A stretch of 64,000 bases of DNA from Mameliella sp. MMSF_3455 (GTDB lineage Bacteria > Pseudomonadota > Alphaproteobacteria > Rhodobacterales > Rhodobacteraceae), in NCBI RefSeq assembly GCF_030733205.1, contig NZ_JASHJL010000005.1, positions 124,001 through 188,000 of the forward strand, read 5' to 3'. Of this stretch, positions 16,459-25,773 are shown one piece after another. Numbering within the stretch: position 1 is the stretch's first letter; each line of letters starts with the position of its first letter. Both the position numbers and the translations under genes were made by a program. Below the pieces are notes generated by a model. The model made no database searches. It was given only the letters and a program-made list of their open reading frames with translations, and was not told where the DNA came from.

Positions 16459-18339
16459 ATGAAGAAATCTGACATTGTCGATCTGTCCTGGGACGATTTC
16501 GACGAGATGCGCGACCCGCGCCCTGCCCAGACCGACTTTGACGCCGTTGTCGAACGCGCCATCTCGCGCCGCGGTTTCCTGGGTGGTGCGCTGGCCTTCG
16601 GTTCGGGTGCTGCCGTCTTCGGCGCCGGCGTCCTGAACTCGGCCACCTCCGCCCGCGCGCAGGCCGCCGCCTTCGAATTCGAGCCGATCGACATCGCCAC
16701 CGATTTCGACGTCCATGTGCCCGCAGGCTACCAGTGGAAGCCGCTGGTGCGCTGGGGCGACGCCCTGTGGTCCGAGGCCGACGGCGCCTATTCGCCGGAA
16801 ACCGGTGTGCCCGCCGCAATGGCCGACAAGGTCTTTGGCGAGAACACCGACGGGATGGAACTCTTCTCCATCGACGGCAAGCAGGTCATCGCGGTGAATT
16901 CGGAATACGTGAACCCCAAGATCAACCTGCCCGCCGCCAGCGAAGGCATGCCCAAGAGCGCAGAGGAAGTGCAGCTTCTCAAGCACTTGCAGGGTGTGAC
17001 CGTGATGGAAGTGGCCGACACCGGCGACGGGTATGCCGTGGTCAAGGACAGCCCCTTCAACCGCCGCATTCACCATGACACCCAGATGGTCATGGATGGC
17101 CCCGTGGCCGGCTCGGACCTGGTCAAGACGAATGCCGACCCCGAAGGCATGAGCCCGCTGGGCACCATGAACAACTGTGGCTCGGGCCGCACGCTGTGGA
17201 ACACCTACCTGACCTGCGAAGAAAACTTCAACGGCTACTTCGGTGCGACCGGCGAGTACGACGCGACCGAGGGCTTCAAGCGCTATGGCATCGGTGGCGA
17301 AGGCCGTTATGCCTACGAACAGTTCGACCCGCGCTACGACCTGTCGAAAGAGCCGAACGAACCCCACCGCCACGGCTGGGTGACGGAAATCGACCCCGCC
17401 GACCCGACCAGCACCCCGGTCAAGCACACCGCCCTGGGCCGGTTCAAGCACGAGAACGCCGCGATGGTGCAGGCCGCCGACGGCCGGATCGTCGTCTACA
17501 TGGGCGACGACGAACGCGGCGAGTTCATGTACAAATACGTCTCGAACGGCACCTGGGCCGAGGGTGAGCCCACCGACGGCCTGCTGTCGGACGGCACGCT
17601 GTATGTCGCCAAGTTCAACGACGACCAGACCGGCGAATGGCTGGCCCTGACCCCGGAAACCACCGGCATGCCGATCGAGGACATCCTCGTCCACGCGCGT
17701 ATCGCCGGCTCCAAGGTCGGCGCCACCACGATGGACCGTCCGGAATGGATCGCCGCACACCCGCTCAAGGCCGAGGCCTACTGCGCCCTGACCAACAACA
17801 AGAATCGCGGCATCAAGCCCAACGCCGGTGGCGACGAAACCCCGGTTGGCGGTCCGAACCCGCGTGAGACCAACAACTATGGTCAGATCGTGCGTTGGCA
17901 GCCCGAGGGCGGCGATCACGGTGCAGACGGCTTTGCCTGGGATCTCTATGTCATGGCCGGCAACCCCGAGATCTATGACAATGCCTACGGCGGCTCGGAC
18001 AATGTCACCCCGGGCAACATGTTCAACTCGCCCGACGGCATGATCTTCGACACCAAGGGCCAGCTCTGGATCCAGACCGATGGCAACTACAGCAACGAGG
18101 GTGATTTTGCCGGCATGGGCAACAACCAGATGCTGGTCGGCAACACGGACACGGGTGAAATCGCCCGTTTCCTGACCGCCCCCTACGGCGCCGAAGTGAC
18201 CGGCCTGTGCTGGTCCGAGGACCGCAAGGTGGCCTTTGTCGGCATCCAGCACCCGGGTGGCTCCTGGCCCGACGGCGAAGGCAAGCCGCGCTCCTCGGTC
18301 ATCGCCGTGTGGCGCGAAGACGGCGCCGCGATCGGCTGA
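16459..18339 (+). CDS. PhoX-family alkaline phosphatase, Tat-exported
   Basis: A 626-residue member of the PhoX/DUF839 family, periplasmic calcium- and iron-dependent phosphatases that release phosphate from organic esters. A Tat signal is visible at about residues 35-60: SRRGFLGGALAFGSGA, then ARAQAAA as a likely cleavage region. Family blocks include MNNCGSGRTLWNTYLTCEEN, HGWVTEIDP, YMGDDERGEFMYKYVS and FNSPDGMIFDTKGQLWIQTD. Start ATG 16459 is chosen from the protein N terminus; in-frame ATGs at 16435 and 16447 are possible and the binding site is weak. Monocistronic: terminators flank it on both sides. Phosphate-starvation control is usual for the family, but I saw no convincing Pho box. 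Confidence 0.9.
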   Translation: MKKSDIVDLSWDDFDEMRDPRPAQTDFDAVVERAISRRGFLGGALAFGSGAAVFGAGVLNSATSARAQAAAFEFEPIDIATDFDVHVPAGYQWKPLVRWGDALWSEADGAYSPETGVPAAMADKVFGENTDGMELFSIDGKQVIAVNSEYVNPKINLPAASEGMPKSAEEVQLLKHLQGVTVMEVADTGDGYAVVKDSPFNRRIHHDTQMVMDGPVAGSDLVKTNADPEGMSPLGTMNNCGSGRTLWNTYLTCEENFNGYFGATGEYDATEGFKRYGIGGEGRYAYEQFDPRYDLSKEPNEPHRHGWVTEIDPADPTSTPVKHTALGRFKHENAAMVQAADGRIVVYMGDDERGEFMYKYVSNGTWAEGEPTDGLLSDGTLYVAKFNDDQTGEWLALTPETTGMPIEDILVHARIAGSKVGATTMDRPEWIAAHPLKAEAYCALTNNKNRGIKPNAGGDETPVGGPNPRETNNYGQIVRWQPEGGDHGADGFAWDLYVMAGNPEIYDNAYGGSDNVTPGNMFNSPDGMIFDTKGQLWIQTDGNYSNEGDFAGMGNNQMLVGNTDTGEIARFLTAPYGAEVTGLCWSEDRKVAFVGIQHPGGSWPDGEGKPRSSVIAVWREDGAAIG

Positions 18340-18362
18340 TCTGCGCTCCCTGATCGACAACG

Positions 18363-18393
18363 AACCGCGCGGGTCTCGTCCCGCGCGGTTTTT
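18363..18393 (+). terminator. Intrinsic terminator after the PhoX gene
   Basis: AACCGCGCGGG-TCTCGT-CCCGCGCGGTT (11-base-pair perfect stem) followed by TTT and further T-rich sequence, 24 bases after the stop codon. Confidence 0.9.
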
Positions 18394-18468
18394 CTTTGCC
18401 CCCGTCTGCGGATTTGCCCTGTCGCCGCAAGCCGCCTATGACTGGACACAACCAGACAGGAGACACGC

Positions 18469-19890
18469 GTGACCCAGGACTACCCCGTCTATGGCCGGAT
18501 CGACGGCCCCATCGTCATCATCGGCTTCGGTTCGATCGGCAAGGGCGTCTGGCCCCTGATCGAACGGCATTTCGACTATGACGCCGACAAGCTGACCGTG
18601 ATCGAACCGGACGCCGGACAGGCCAACTTCCTTCGTCAACACAAGCTGAACCACCTCCAGGTGGCGCTGACGCCCGACAACTACCGCGAGGTTCTAGGCG
18701 GGCTGTTCCCGGACGGCCAAGGGTTCTGCGTCAACCTCTCGGTCGACACCTCCTCGCTGGACCTGATGAAGTTCTGCCGCGAGATCGGCGTGCCCTACAT
18801 CGACACCGTGGTCGAACCCTGGGAGGGGTACTACTTTGGCACCACCGACAACGCGGCGCGCACCAACTATGCGCTGCGGCAGGCGGTGCGCGACGAAAAG
18901 GCGGCCAATCCAGGCGGCACCACGGCGGTGAGCTGCTGCGGCGCCAACCCCGGCATGGTCAGCTGGTTCGTCAAGGAGGCGCTCTTGACGCTGGCCAAGG
19001 ACACGGGCCGCGACGTCAAGGCGCCCACGGACCGCGACGGCTGGGCCAGGCTGATGCAGTCGCTGGGCGTCAAGGGCGTCCACATCGCCGAGCGGGACAC
19101 CCAGGCGCGCCGCCTGCCCCGCCCGCGCAATGTCTTCGTCAACACATGGTCGGTCGAAGGGTTCATCGCCGAAGGCTTTCAACCCGCCGAACTGGGCTGG
19201 GGCACGCACGAAACCTGGTTTCCGGAAAACGGCCACCGGCAGGACAGCGGCTGCCAGGCCGGGATCTGGCTGGAACGGCCCGGCGCCATCACGCGCGTCC
19301 ACACCTGGTGCCCCACGCCCGGCCCGCAGTTCGGATTCCTCGTCACCCATAACGAGGCGATCTCGATTTCGGATTACTACACGGTGGGCGAAGGCGCCCA
19401 CCCCGAGTTCCGCCCGACCTGTCACTATGCCTATCACCCCTGCGATGACGCGGTGCTGTCGCTGCACGAGATGTTCGGCTCGGGCCAGCAGCAGGAAAAG
19501 CATCACATCCTGACCGAGGACGAGATCGTCGAAGGGATCGACGAGTTGGGCGTGCTGCTATTCGGGCACGAGAAAAATGCGCTTTGGTTCGGTTCACGCC
19601 TGTCCAACGACGAGGCGCGCGACCTTGCGCCCTACCAGAACGCCACCGGCCTGCAGGTGACCTCTGCGGTGCTGGCAGGCATGGTCTGGGCGCTGGAGAA
19701 CCCGAACGCGGGCATCGTCGAGACGGACGAGATGGACCACGCCCGCTGTTTGGAGGTGCAACGCCCCTACCTGGGCCCGGTCGAGGCGCATTACTCCGAC
19801 TGGACGCCACTGCAGGACCGGTGGGAACATTTCCCCGAGGACATCGACGAAAGCGACCCCTGGCTGTTCCGGAACGTTCTGGCAAGTTGA
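18469..19890 (+). CDS. hss: Homospermidine synthase
   Basis: Hss makes homospermidine from putrescine in an NAD-dependent transfer of an aminobutyl group. The 473-residue protein opens with the Rossmann motif IVIIGFGSIGKGVWPLIERH and continues with YIDTVVEPWEGYYF, CCGANPGMVSWFVKEALL, SVEGFIAEGFQPAELGWGTH and GVLLFGHEKNALWFGSRLS, all characteristic of the bacterial enzyme. It is a single-gene transcription unit between two terminators. Agmatinase at 6.0-7.0 kb can supply its putrescine. Homospermidine replaces spermidine in many alphaproteobacteria. Confidence 0.94.
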   Translation: MTQDYPVYGRIDGPIVIIGFGSIGKGVWPLIERHFDYDADKLTVIEPDAGQANFLRQHKLNHLQVALTPDNYREVLGGLFPDGQGFCVNLSVDTSSLDLMKFCREIGVPYIDTVVEPWEGYYFGTTDNAARTNYALRQAVRDEKAANPGGTTAVSCCGANPGMVSWFVKEALLTLAKDTGRDVKAPTDRDGWARLMQSLGVKGVHIAERDTQARRLPRPRNVFVNTWSVEGFIAEGFQPAELGWGTHETWFPENGHRQDSGCQAGIWLERPGAITRVHTWCPTPGPQFGFLVTHNEAISISDYYTVGEGAHPEFRPTCHYAYHPCDDAVLSLHEMFGSGQQQEKHHILTEDEIVEGIDELGVLLFGHEKNALWFGSRLSNDEARDLAPYQNATGLQVTSAVLAGMVWALENPNAGIVETDEMDHARCLEVQRPYLGPVEAHYSDWTPLQDRWEHFPEDIDESDPWLFRNVLAS

Positions 19891-19900
19891 GACCCCGTCG

Positions 19901-19923
19901 GGATGGGGGCGCGCCCCCCATCC
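19901..19923. repeat. GC hairpin resembling the first part of the dispersed element
   Basis: GGATGGGGGC-GC-GCCCCCCATCC lies 10 bases past hss. It resembles the hairpin half of the dispersed element, but the GGAGGTATTTT core is absent, so it is a relic or an unrelated stem. Confidence 0.4.
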
Positions 19924-19940
19924 TATGGATCCGCAACGAA

Positions 19941-19966
19941 AAAAGCCGCCCCGAGGGGCGGCTTTT
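19941..19966. terminator. Bidirectional terminator between hss and tig
   Basis: AAAAGCCGCCCC and GGGGCGGCTTTT are complementary, with A and T runs on both sides, so the hairpin can end both the hss transcript (plus) and the tig transcript (minus). Confidence 0.9.
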
Positions 19967-19990
19967 CCGTGTCTTGCAAGGGCCTGACGA

Positions 19991-21316
19991 TCACTCGTCG
20001 TCCAGCTCTTCGACGGCTTTCTGCAGCTCGTCCTTGGTGATTTCCTTTTCGGACACCTGAGCCTGTTCGGCAATGTGGTCGACGACCTTGTCCTCGAAGA
20101 TCGGCGCGCGCAGCTGCTGCTGCATCTGCGGGTTCTGGCGGACGTATTCGAAGAACTCGCGCTCCTGGCCCGGGTACTGGCGGGCCTGGTTCATGATCGC
20201 CTGGGTCATCTCGGCCTCGGAGACCTCGACCTCGGCTTTCTGGCCCAGCTCGGCCAGCAGCAGGCCAAGGCGCACGCGGCGTTCGGCCAGCTTGGTGTGC
20301 TCTTCGGTCGGCTCGATCTCGGGGTGATCGTGGCCCTCGACGTCGGGGTTTTCCTCGTGCCACAGCTGATGCGCGATCTGCTTGGCCTCTGCCTCGACCA
20401 GGGTCGGCGGCAGTTCGAAGGACACCATCTCGTCCAGCTTGTCCAGCATGGCGCGCTTCATCACCTGGCGCGAGGCGCCGGCATATTCGGCCTCGAGGCG
20501 CTCACGGATCTGGTTCTTGAGGCTCTCGAGATCCTCGGCACCGAATTTCTTGGCCATCTCGTCGTTGATCTCGGCGGCCTTGGGCGCCTTCACGGCCTTC
20601 ACGGTCACGTCAAAGACCGCGTCCTTGCCGGCCAGGTGCTCGGCGCCGTATTCCTCGGGGAACTTGACCTCGACGGCCTTCTCGTCACCGGCGGAGACAC
20701 CGACCAGCTGCTCTTCGAAGCCGGGGATGAACGAGCCGGAGCCCAGAGCCAGCGGATAGTCCTCGGCAGCGCCTCCCTCGAAGGCTTCGCCGTCGACCTT
20801 GCCGACGAAATCGATGACCACCTGGTCGCCGTCCTCGGCCGCGCCGTCCTTGTCCTCGAAGTCCTGAGCCGAGGAGGCCAGCGATTCCAGCGCCTCGTCA
20901 ACGGCAGCGTCGTCTGCCTTGACCACAAGACGCTCCAGCTCGATGCCGGAGGCGTCGAACTCGGGGACTTCGGGCAGGGCTTCGTAGGTCATTTCGACGT
21001 GGATGTCGTCGCCTTCTTTCCAGTCCTCGTTGGTCATCTTGACCTCGGGCTGCAGCGCCGGGCGATCGCCCGACTCCTCGAAGTGCTGGTTCATCGCACC
21101 GTCGATCACTTCCTGCATGGTCTCGCCCAGCACACGCTGGCCGAACTGCTTTTTCAGCAGCGGCAGCGGCACCTTGCCCTTGCGGAAACCCTTCATCTCG
21201 ATGTCGGGCTGCGCCTCTTTGAGCTTTTCGGTGACTTTCTCGTCCAGCTCGGACGCCGTCACGGTGATGGCGTAGCCGCGCTTGAGGCCTTCGTTCAGCG
21301 TCTCGGTGACCTGCAT
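19991..21316 (-). CDS. tig: Trigger factor chaperone
   Basis: Trigger factor binds the ribosome exit tunnel and helps nascent chains fold; it also has prolyl isomerase activity. The ribosome-binding signature is visible as [19 protein letters not shown] (the GFRxGKxP loop), followed by the FKBP-like domain ([37 protein letters not shown]) and the C-terminal helical arms. ATG 21316 ([19 protein letters not shown]) is chosen because it matches the family start and has AGGGAAGAG upstream; the frame is open to 21592 but that stretch is unlike the family. Length is 441 residues. Confidence 0.96.
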   Translation of the reverse strand: MQVTETLNEGLKRGYAITVTASELDEKVTEKLKEAQPDIEMKGFRKGKVPLPLLKKQFGQRVLGETMQEVIDGAMNQHFEESGDRPALQPEVKMTNEDWKEGDDIHVEMTYEALPEVPEFDASGIELERLVVKADDAAVDEALESLASSAQDFEDKDGAAEDGDQVVIDFVGKVDGEAFEGGAAEDYPLALGSGSFIPGFEEQLVGVSAGDEKAVEVKFPEEYGAEHLAGKDAVFDVTVKAVKAPKAAEINDEMAKKFGAEDLESLKNQIRERLEAEYAGASRQVMKRAMLDKLDEMVSFELPPTLVEAEAKQIAHQLWHEENPDVEGHDHPEIEPTEEHTKLAERRVRLGLLLAELGQKAEVEVSEAEMTQAIMNQARQYPGQEREFFEYVRQNPQMQQQLRAPIFEDKVVDHIAEQAQVSEKEITKDELQKAVEELDDE

Positions 21317-21416
21317 GTCTCTTCCCTCGGAATTCAAGCGCCCCGGAAACCGGGGCGCGTCTGGTCGGCGAATTTGGCACCTTCTATTGCCCGAGGCGCC
21401 TGCGCGCAAGCCGCTT

Positions 21417-22142
21417 TCAGGCGCTTGTGCACAGGGTTTCGGCCCGCATTCGCCGATAATACGGCAAGGCGGCGTCATGTACCGCCGCCAGCCCGGGCGA
21501 GACAGCGGGCAAGGGCGCCTCGGCCCCGGCAAAGCCGGTAGAGCGGTGGACCGCGTCGTACCAATGGCTTGCCCAGACGCCGTCATCGGCATGGCCCCCG
21601 GCAGGCCAGGCCAGCATCGCCGGATCGAAGTCCAGACCGATCGCCGCGCAAAGCGCCCTGAGCGCCGCCTCGGGGGCGCGACGGATGTCGTGGCTGTCTA
21701 TCACCGCATAGCGCCAGCCGCGGGCGCGCACCCTGTCGAAGATCGCGCATTGCTGGGCAAAGCCGATGTCTGCAAGGGTCGGATTCTCACGCTTGGCGGC
21801 ATAGCTGGCCAGAACGCGGGCCGGGTGGCGGATCAGAAAGACATGCGCCGCCTCAGCGGCCCAGTCGAGGCTGTCGCCGTCGAGGTGGTGATGGGTCATC
21901 AGCTTGAGATAGAAATGCGCCTGCCCGCCCGGAGCGGGTGCGGCACAGCGCCGGGCGACCTCCCCCGGATCGGGGATGCCCTCGGCGATGATTTCGGCGC
22001 CCATCGGGTGGTCGATCCCTGTCCGCGACAGGTAAGCCGCGTAAAAGGGCTCATCCCAGACACCGCAGTCCGGCCTGGCCCCGAAGGCATACATCATCGC
22101 GGTCGACAGGTTGCGCGGTCCGGACCAGCAGGCGATGTTCAT
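21417..22142 (-). CDS. Sulfotransferase-like protein
   Basis: A 241-residue protein resembling the P-loop sulfotransferase fold. The N-terminal [16 protein letters not shown] corresponds to the 5'-phosphosulfate-binding loop, and [19 protein letters not shown] resembles the 3'-phosphate-binding segment. Short proteins of this kind occur in Roseobacter genomes, often labelled sulfotransferase; the acceptor is unknown and activity with PAPS is not assured. It lies upstream of tig on the same strand, 100 bases away. Confidence 0.7.
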   Translation of the reverse strand: MNIACWSGPRNLSTAMMYAFGARPDCGVWDEPFYAAYLSRTGIDHPMGAEIIAEGIPDPGEVARRCAAPAPGGQAHFYLKLMTHHHLDGDSLDWAAEAAHVFLIRHPARVLASYAAKRENPTLADIGFAQQCAIFDRVRARGWRYAVIDSHDIRRAPEAALRALCAAIGLDFDPAMLAWPAGGHADDGVWASHWYDAVHRSTGFAGAEAPLPAVSPGLAAVHDAALPYYRRMRAETLCTSA

Positions 22143-22585
22143 GAGCGATTGTCCCCGTCTTGGCAGATAGTCGTCGCGCCTTTCTGCGCCGAAACGGCGC
22201 CCGCGTCGAGCGTTGGCGGATCAGGCGACGCAGGGGCCGGCGCGCCGTATACTTTTGCCCTGCGGGCAGCCCCTGAACTTGACGTTTTCAATGCTCTTGC
22301 CAAGTCCGGCCTTGGCGATGCCGACCGCAGGGCGATGAGGCGGACCTCTGGCATACCCCGTCTTTCACCCGGCGATTCGTACAACGCACGGGACGACGCG
22401 CACCGCATCTTTGGAAATTTGATCTATACCCGGGCCCGGACCAGTTGATCCCAGCCCGAAGTCGCCAGTTCACGCGGACATAGTTTTCCGCATGTCCTCG
22501 ACCGGAGAAAACCCGATGGCACCACTACAGCCCTGCGCGCCCCCGAGGACGATGGCGCGCCCGCCTTGCCCGACTGGACGCGCGA
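22143..22585. other. 443-base gap with no supported gene
   Basis: Both strands were read. Short open frames exist (for example minus 22139-22408 and the end of a plus frame stopping at 22448), but their composition is Arg/Ala/Pro-rich, without motifs or a convincing start. The region probably holds upstream signals for the sulfotransferase-like gene and possibly decayed coding sequence. Confidence 0.5.
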
Positions 22586-23107
22586 TCAGTCGCGGATGGT
22601 CATGCGGTCAAGCTGCCAGATGCTGCGGGCATAGATGACCTCTGTCCGGTAGGCGCTGGAAGAGCCATAGGGGTAGATCAACCAGAGCGGCCCCTTTTCC
22701 CGGCGCGACATGGTCTTGCCATCCATCTCGTAGGCCAGGATCGGCCCGCCCTCGACCGCATCCGTGATGGGCACCGTGACCGCGTAGTCATTGATCGCCT
22801 GCGCGTCAATTTCCTGTCCTTCGGCCCCGAGGTAGTCCAGCAGGTCGTTCAGAGCGACACCCGTGAATTCCGTGGTGCCGGCCGTCCAGATCGTCTCGGT
22901 CGTGATGGTGGTTTCGCCGATGTCGCGCAGCATCTCAAGATCCAGCCGAGCCTTGCCTTCGCCGTTGGTCACGGCAATCGACCCATCGACCGTCAGGATA
23001 ACGGTGCCCTGGGGTTCCGGCAGATCATCGGCCAACGCAGCGCCGGCCAAAGAAGCGGCCAGCACAAGGGCGGTGCCGGCGGCACGCATATCAGGAAAGA
23101 GCAACAT
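22586..23107 (-). CDS. Exported protein with a sulfite-oxidase-like fold, no cysteine
   Basis: A 173-residue protein with a signal peptide (about residues 8-26, AGTALVLAASLAGAALA). The mature part resembles the small SUOX/molybdopterin-type domain proteins of Rhodobacteraceae: GTVILTVDGSIAVTNG, the strand pair TIWTAGTTEFTGVALNDLLD, and the C-terminal WLIYPYGSSSAYRTEVIYAR. There is no cysteine anywhere in the protein, so the usual molybdenum-ligand cysteine is missing and a cofactor-free role is likely. ATG 23107 has GAGGG upstream; ATG 23089 lacks one. Function unknown. Confidence 0.75.
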   Translation of the reverse strand: MLLFPDMRAAGTALVLAASLAGAALADDLPEPQGTVILTVDGSIAVTNGEGKARLDLEMLRDIGETTITTETIWTAGTTEFTGVALNDLLDYLGAEGQEIDAQAINDYAVTVPITDAVEGGPILAYEMDGKTMSRREKGPLWLIYPYGSSSAYRTEVIYARSIWQLDRMTIRD

Positions 23108-23307
23108 GAATCAGATCCCTCGGGTTGAATCGCATCTTGGCACACCCCCTTTAACAGAGCATGTGCGAATTGGGATGAGCGCCCTATCCGTCCGGATAGG
23201 CAATAAATGGACCGGGACACCTCGGCCCTGCCAAAATGCCGATAAGGTCCGCAGCTTTCCTTTCGCGAGACTCAGCTGGGAACGGGCGCCCGCCGCTCTT
23301 TCGGCTG

Positions 23308-24297
23308 TTAGTTGTCCGCTCCGCGTGCCTCGGCCATGACGCGGTAGACCTCGCGCCGCGCGCGGTTGATCGCGCCCAAAGGACGGTGCGCGGGCAGGCT
23401 CATCCAGGGCGAAAACCGTAGGGCCTCGGCCTGCGCGATCCGGTCGGCGCTGTTCTCCTGCCGGGGCAGCACGATTTCGGCCAGCGGTTCGAAGACCGCA
23501 CCGGCAGCGTCCCAGTCGACGCGCGCGTCGTCGACAGGCTGGCGCTCGGGATCGTCTTGTATCACCACGCCAAACGTCATGCGCGCTTCGTCGGCGCCGA
23601 GGGCCTGCCAGAGCCGCCTGCCCAACCCGTTCGCGCATTGCACCGGATCGGCAGGCGCGCCCTGCCCCTGCACCCTGTATTTCACCGCCAGGTCGCCCAG
23701 CCGGTACGGCGTGGTGCTGTGATACGTCAGCGCCAGCAGCGAGCCCGGCCGCCGTCCGGCAAATGCACGCGCCGCCCGCAGGACGCGCCGGTGAAACAGC
23801 CCCAGCATGACCAGCCCGCGCAAGGCACGCATCAGCCGCAGCGGGCTGCACCCTTTGCTGCGCAGCGCCTGAACCGGCAGGAAATGCCGGTTGAAAGGCA
23901 TGTAATCCGCCATGTCCTTGCAGAAGTAGACCGGGTGATCGACCAGCACGAAGTCCTGCTCTCTCAAATGCCCCTGCCCCGGCTGCAGTTTCATGCCCGG
24001 TATGCCCAGCAGCTTGATCGCCATGCCGCGCACGTCGAGCGCCCTGTCGTCCTGTTGGCCGCCGTTGGAAAAGCGCACCAGGCAGGCGTGATCGGCGCCC
24101 GGTTGAAACACGCCCTGCGCCAGCGCCTGCGGCAGGTCTGACCGCACCCGGAACCGCCCCTGCAGCAGTGCGTGATGCTTGGCGTGCTGGCCGCGTTTCA
24201 CGACGCCGTCGCGCCGCGACAGCGTCTGCAGGTTGGCCCGTGTCAGACGCAGTATCTCTGCCGCCTCGCCCGCAGGAACGTGCTCATCCCCCATCAA
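23308..24297 (-). CDS. Catalase-fold haem protein (catalase-related, possible hydroperoxide-converting enzyme)
   Basis: A 329-residue protein of the catalase superfamily, shorter than true catalases. Seen: RGQHAKHHALLQGRFRV, where a His corresponds to the distal His of catalase, then CLVRFSNGG and DVRGMAIKLLG, typical of the catalase barrel, and a C-terminal SLPAHRPLGAINRARREVY whose Tyr could be the proximal ligand. Small catalase-related proteins in other organisms convert fatty-acid hydroperoxides (allene oxide or epoxyalcohol synthases) rather than dismutating peroxide. Its start overlaps the stop of the upstream cytochrome gene (ATGA, 24294-24297), so the two are translated together, and a cyclooxygenase-like gene diverges nearby. 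An oxylipin role is inferred from this context. Confidence 0.78.
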   Translation of the reverse strand: MMGDEHVPAGEAAEILRLTRANLQTLSRRDGVVKRGQHAKHHALLQGRFRVRSDLPQALAQGVFQPGADHACLVRFSNGGQQDDRALDVRGMAIKLLGIPGMKLQPGQGHLREQDFVLVDHPVYFCKDMADYMPFNRHFLPVQALRSKGCSPLRLMRALRGLVMLGLFHRRVLRAARAFAGRRPGSLLALTYHSTTPYRLGDLAVKYRVQGQGAPADPVQCANGLGRRLWQALGADEARMTFGVVIQDDPERQPVDDARVDWDAAGAVFEPLAEIVLPRQENSADRIAQAEALRFSPWMSLPAHRPLGAINRARREVYRVMAEARGADN

Positions 24298-25679
24298 AGC
24301 GACTTGAGATAATCGAGCAGCAGCGCCTTTTCCGCGCCGGGCAGGTCCGTGCCCCAGAGATGCCCGCCATTGCCATTGCCGGTCAGTGACGTGTCCAGTT
24401 CAAACCCCGTCTCACAGGTGAACCCGACCCGTTCCGTGTCCAGCACCGTGCACCCGCGAAAAAAGGTGACCGGCCGCGTGTCCGGTGGCGACAACAGGTC
24501 TGCCAGGGTCGGGACAGAGCCATTGTGCAGGTAAGGCGCCCGCATCCAGATCCCGTCCAGCGGCATGTTGGCGTAGCCATCCGTGGTGCGGTAGTTGTGA
24601 AACCGCCAGGAGTAGTTCTGGCCCACGTCACCGAAATAGCGCACCATTTCCGCATCGAACAGGTCGGTACGCTGCGGGTCCGTGCCCAGGATCGCAAGGG
24701 ACGTCACCTGCCCCAGGCTGGGACTTCCCGGATCGTGGCAGCTGTCGCAGCCCTCGCGCTCGTAGATCGCGCGGCCCTGCGCCACCCGGTCCGCGTCCAG
24801 CGGCAAGGGCCAGTCCGGCGCCGGAAACGCCATCAGCCAGTCCGAGACCCGCTCGATCGACTGACGTTCCAGCAGCCAGTCTGCGGCGCCCCCGGCCAGC
24901 GCCGCCGAGATATTGCGTTCGTCCAGCGACCGGTTGTTGCCGTCCCAGTGAAACCAGCCGTCGGTGCGCAGCCGCTGATTCCAGACCGAGGGGAAATCGA
25001 CCACGCCGACACGGCTGTCGCCGGAGGGATTCAATCCCCAACGTTCGCGCCAGAAATTGCCCGCGTCCGTGCGCCCGGGCCCATGCGGCGGACGGGTGTC
25101 CATCCAGGCCAGCCGGGCCTCCAGCGTCGCGACCTCCTCGGCCAGCCGGGGAAAGACCACCCTGCGCAGCACCAGCCTGTCGAACCAGCCCAGCGGCCGG
25201 CCGTTTGCTTCTGCCGCTTCGATCACCGCATCGGGGGTCAGACCGGAATCCTGCGCGGCATCGGTCAGGAACCGGATATAGGACTGGATATCCAGCGCGT
25301 TGTTGGGCGCCCCCAGAACCAGATGCCGCGACCCGTCGATTTTATAGGTCGAGACATGGCAGGTGGCACAGTTGAACCCGACCCGTTCGACACCGATGCG
25401 GCGCACCGAGACACCGATGGGCAGGTCCTTGTCCTCTTCGCGGAGGAACCCGAACCCGGCATAGCCCTCCGGGAGTTCCTCGGCAAAGATCGTGGGCAGT
25501 TCACGCCAGATGGCAAAGGGGAAGCCGTCAACCTCGGCCCCGATGGAGCCGTATTTGAAATGCTCGACCACATCCTCGAAATGGGTGGCTGGCCAGGGTT
25601 TTATGGTCAGCCGCTTGTATTCCAGGAACAGCGCGGACCCCAGTAAAGCCAGGAACACGATCGGCAGCAGCCGTTTCAT
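24294..25679 (-). CDS. Membrane-anchored dihaem cytochrome c (MauG/CcpA superfamily, RoxA-like)
   Basis: A 461-residue protein with an N-terminal hydrophobic anchor (residues 4-20) and two covalent haem sites, CATCH at 104-108 and CDSCH at 311-315. Other blocks are SVWNQRLRTDGWFHWDGNNR, ERNISAALAGGAADWLL and APYLHNGSVPTLADLLSPP, characteristic of dihaem peroxidase-like cytochromes and reminiscent of rubber oxygenase RoxA-type proteins. ATG 25679 is chosen because the hydrophobic anchor then begins the protein; the frame runs to 25817 but would overlap the divergent gene. The protein should face the periplasm. It may pass electrons to, or itself oxygenate a substrate with, its haem-protein neighbours (inference). 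Confidence 0.82.
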   Translation of the reverse strand: MKRLLPIVFLALLGSALFLEYKRLTIKPWPATHFEDVVEHFKYGSIGAEVDGFPFAIWRELPTIFAEELPEGYAGFGFLREEDKDLPIGVSVRRIGVERVGFNCATCHVSTYKIDGSRHLVLGAPNNALDIQSYIRFLTDAAQDSGLTPDAVIEAAEANGRPLGWFDRLVLRRVVFPRLAEEVATLEARLAWMDTRPPHGPGRTDAGNFWRERWGLNPSGDSRVGVVDFPSVWNQRLRTDGWFHWDGNNRSLDERNISAALAGGAADWLLERQSIERVSDWLMAFPAPDWPLPLDADRVAQGRAIYEREGCDSCHDPGSPSLGQVTSLAILGTDPQRTDLFDAEMVRYFGDVGQNYSWRFHNYRTTDGYANMPLDGIWMRAPYLHNGSVPTLADLLSPPDTRPVTFFRGCTVLDTERVGFTCETGFELDTSLTGNGNGGHLWGTDLPGAEKALLLDYLKSL

Positions 25680-25773
25680 GATACATCTATGGCGCGAAAA
25701 AATTTGGACATAACCCCTTAAAGCTGCCACAGTTGGCCCCATTAATGAAGGTTTTATTGAAAGGGGCGTGGCC

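Noticed and set aside
16387-18360. 657-codon minus-strand open frame opposite the PhoX gene
   Set aside because: The plus-strand gene has a Tat signal and family motifs throughout; the antisense frame has none.
22139-22408. 89-codon minus frame overlapping the start of the sulfotransferase-like gene
   Set aside because: The ATGA overlap is tempting, but the sequence is Arg/Ser/Ala/Pro-rich without motif or binding site.
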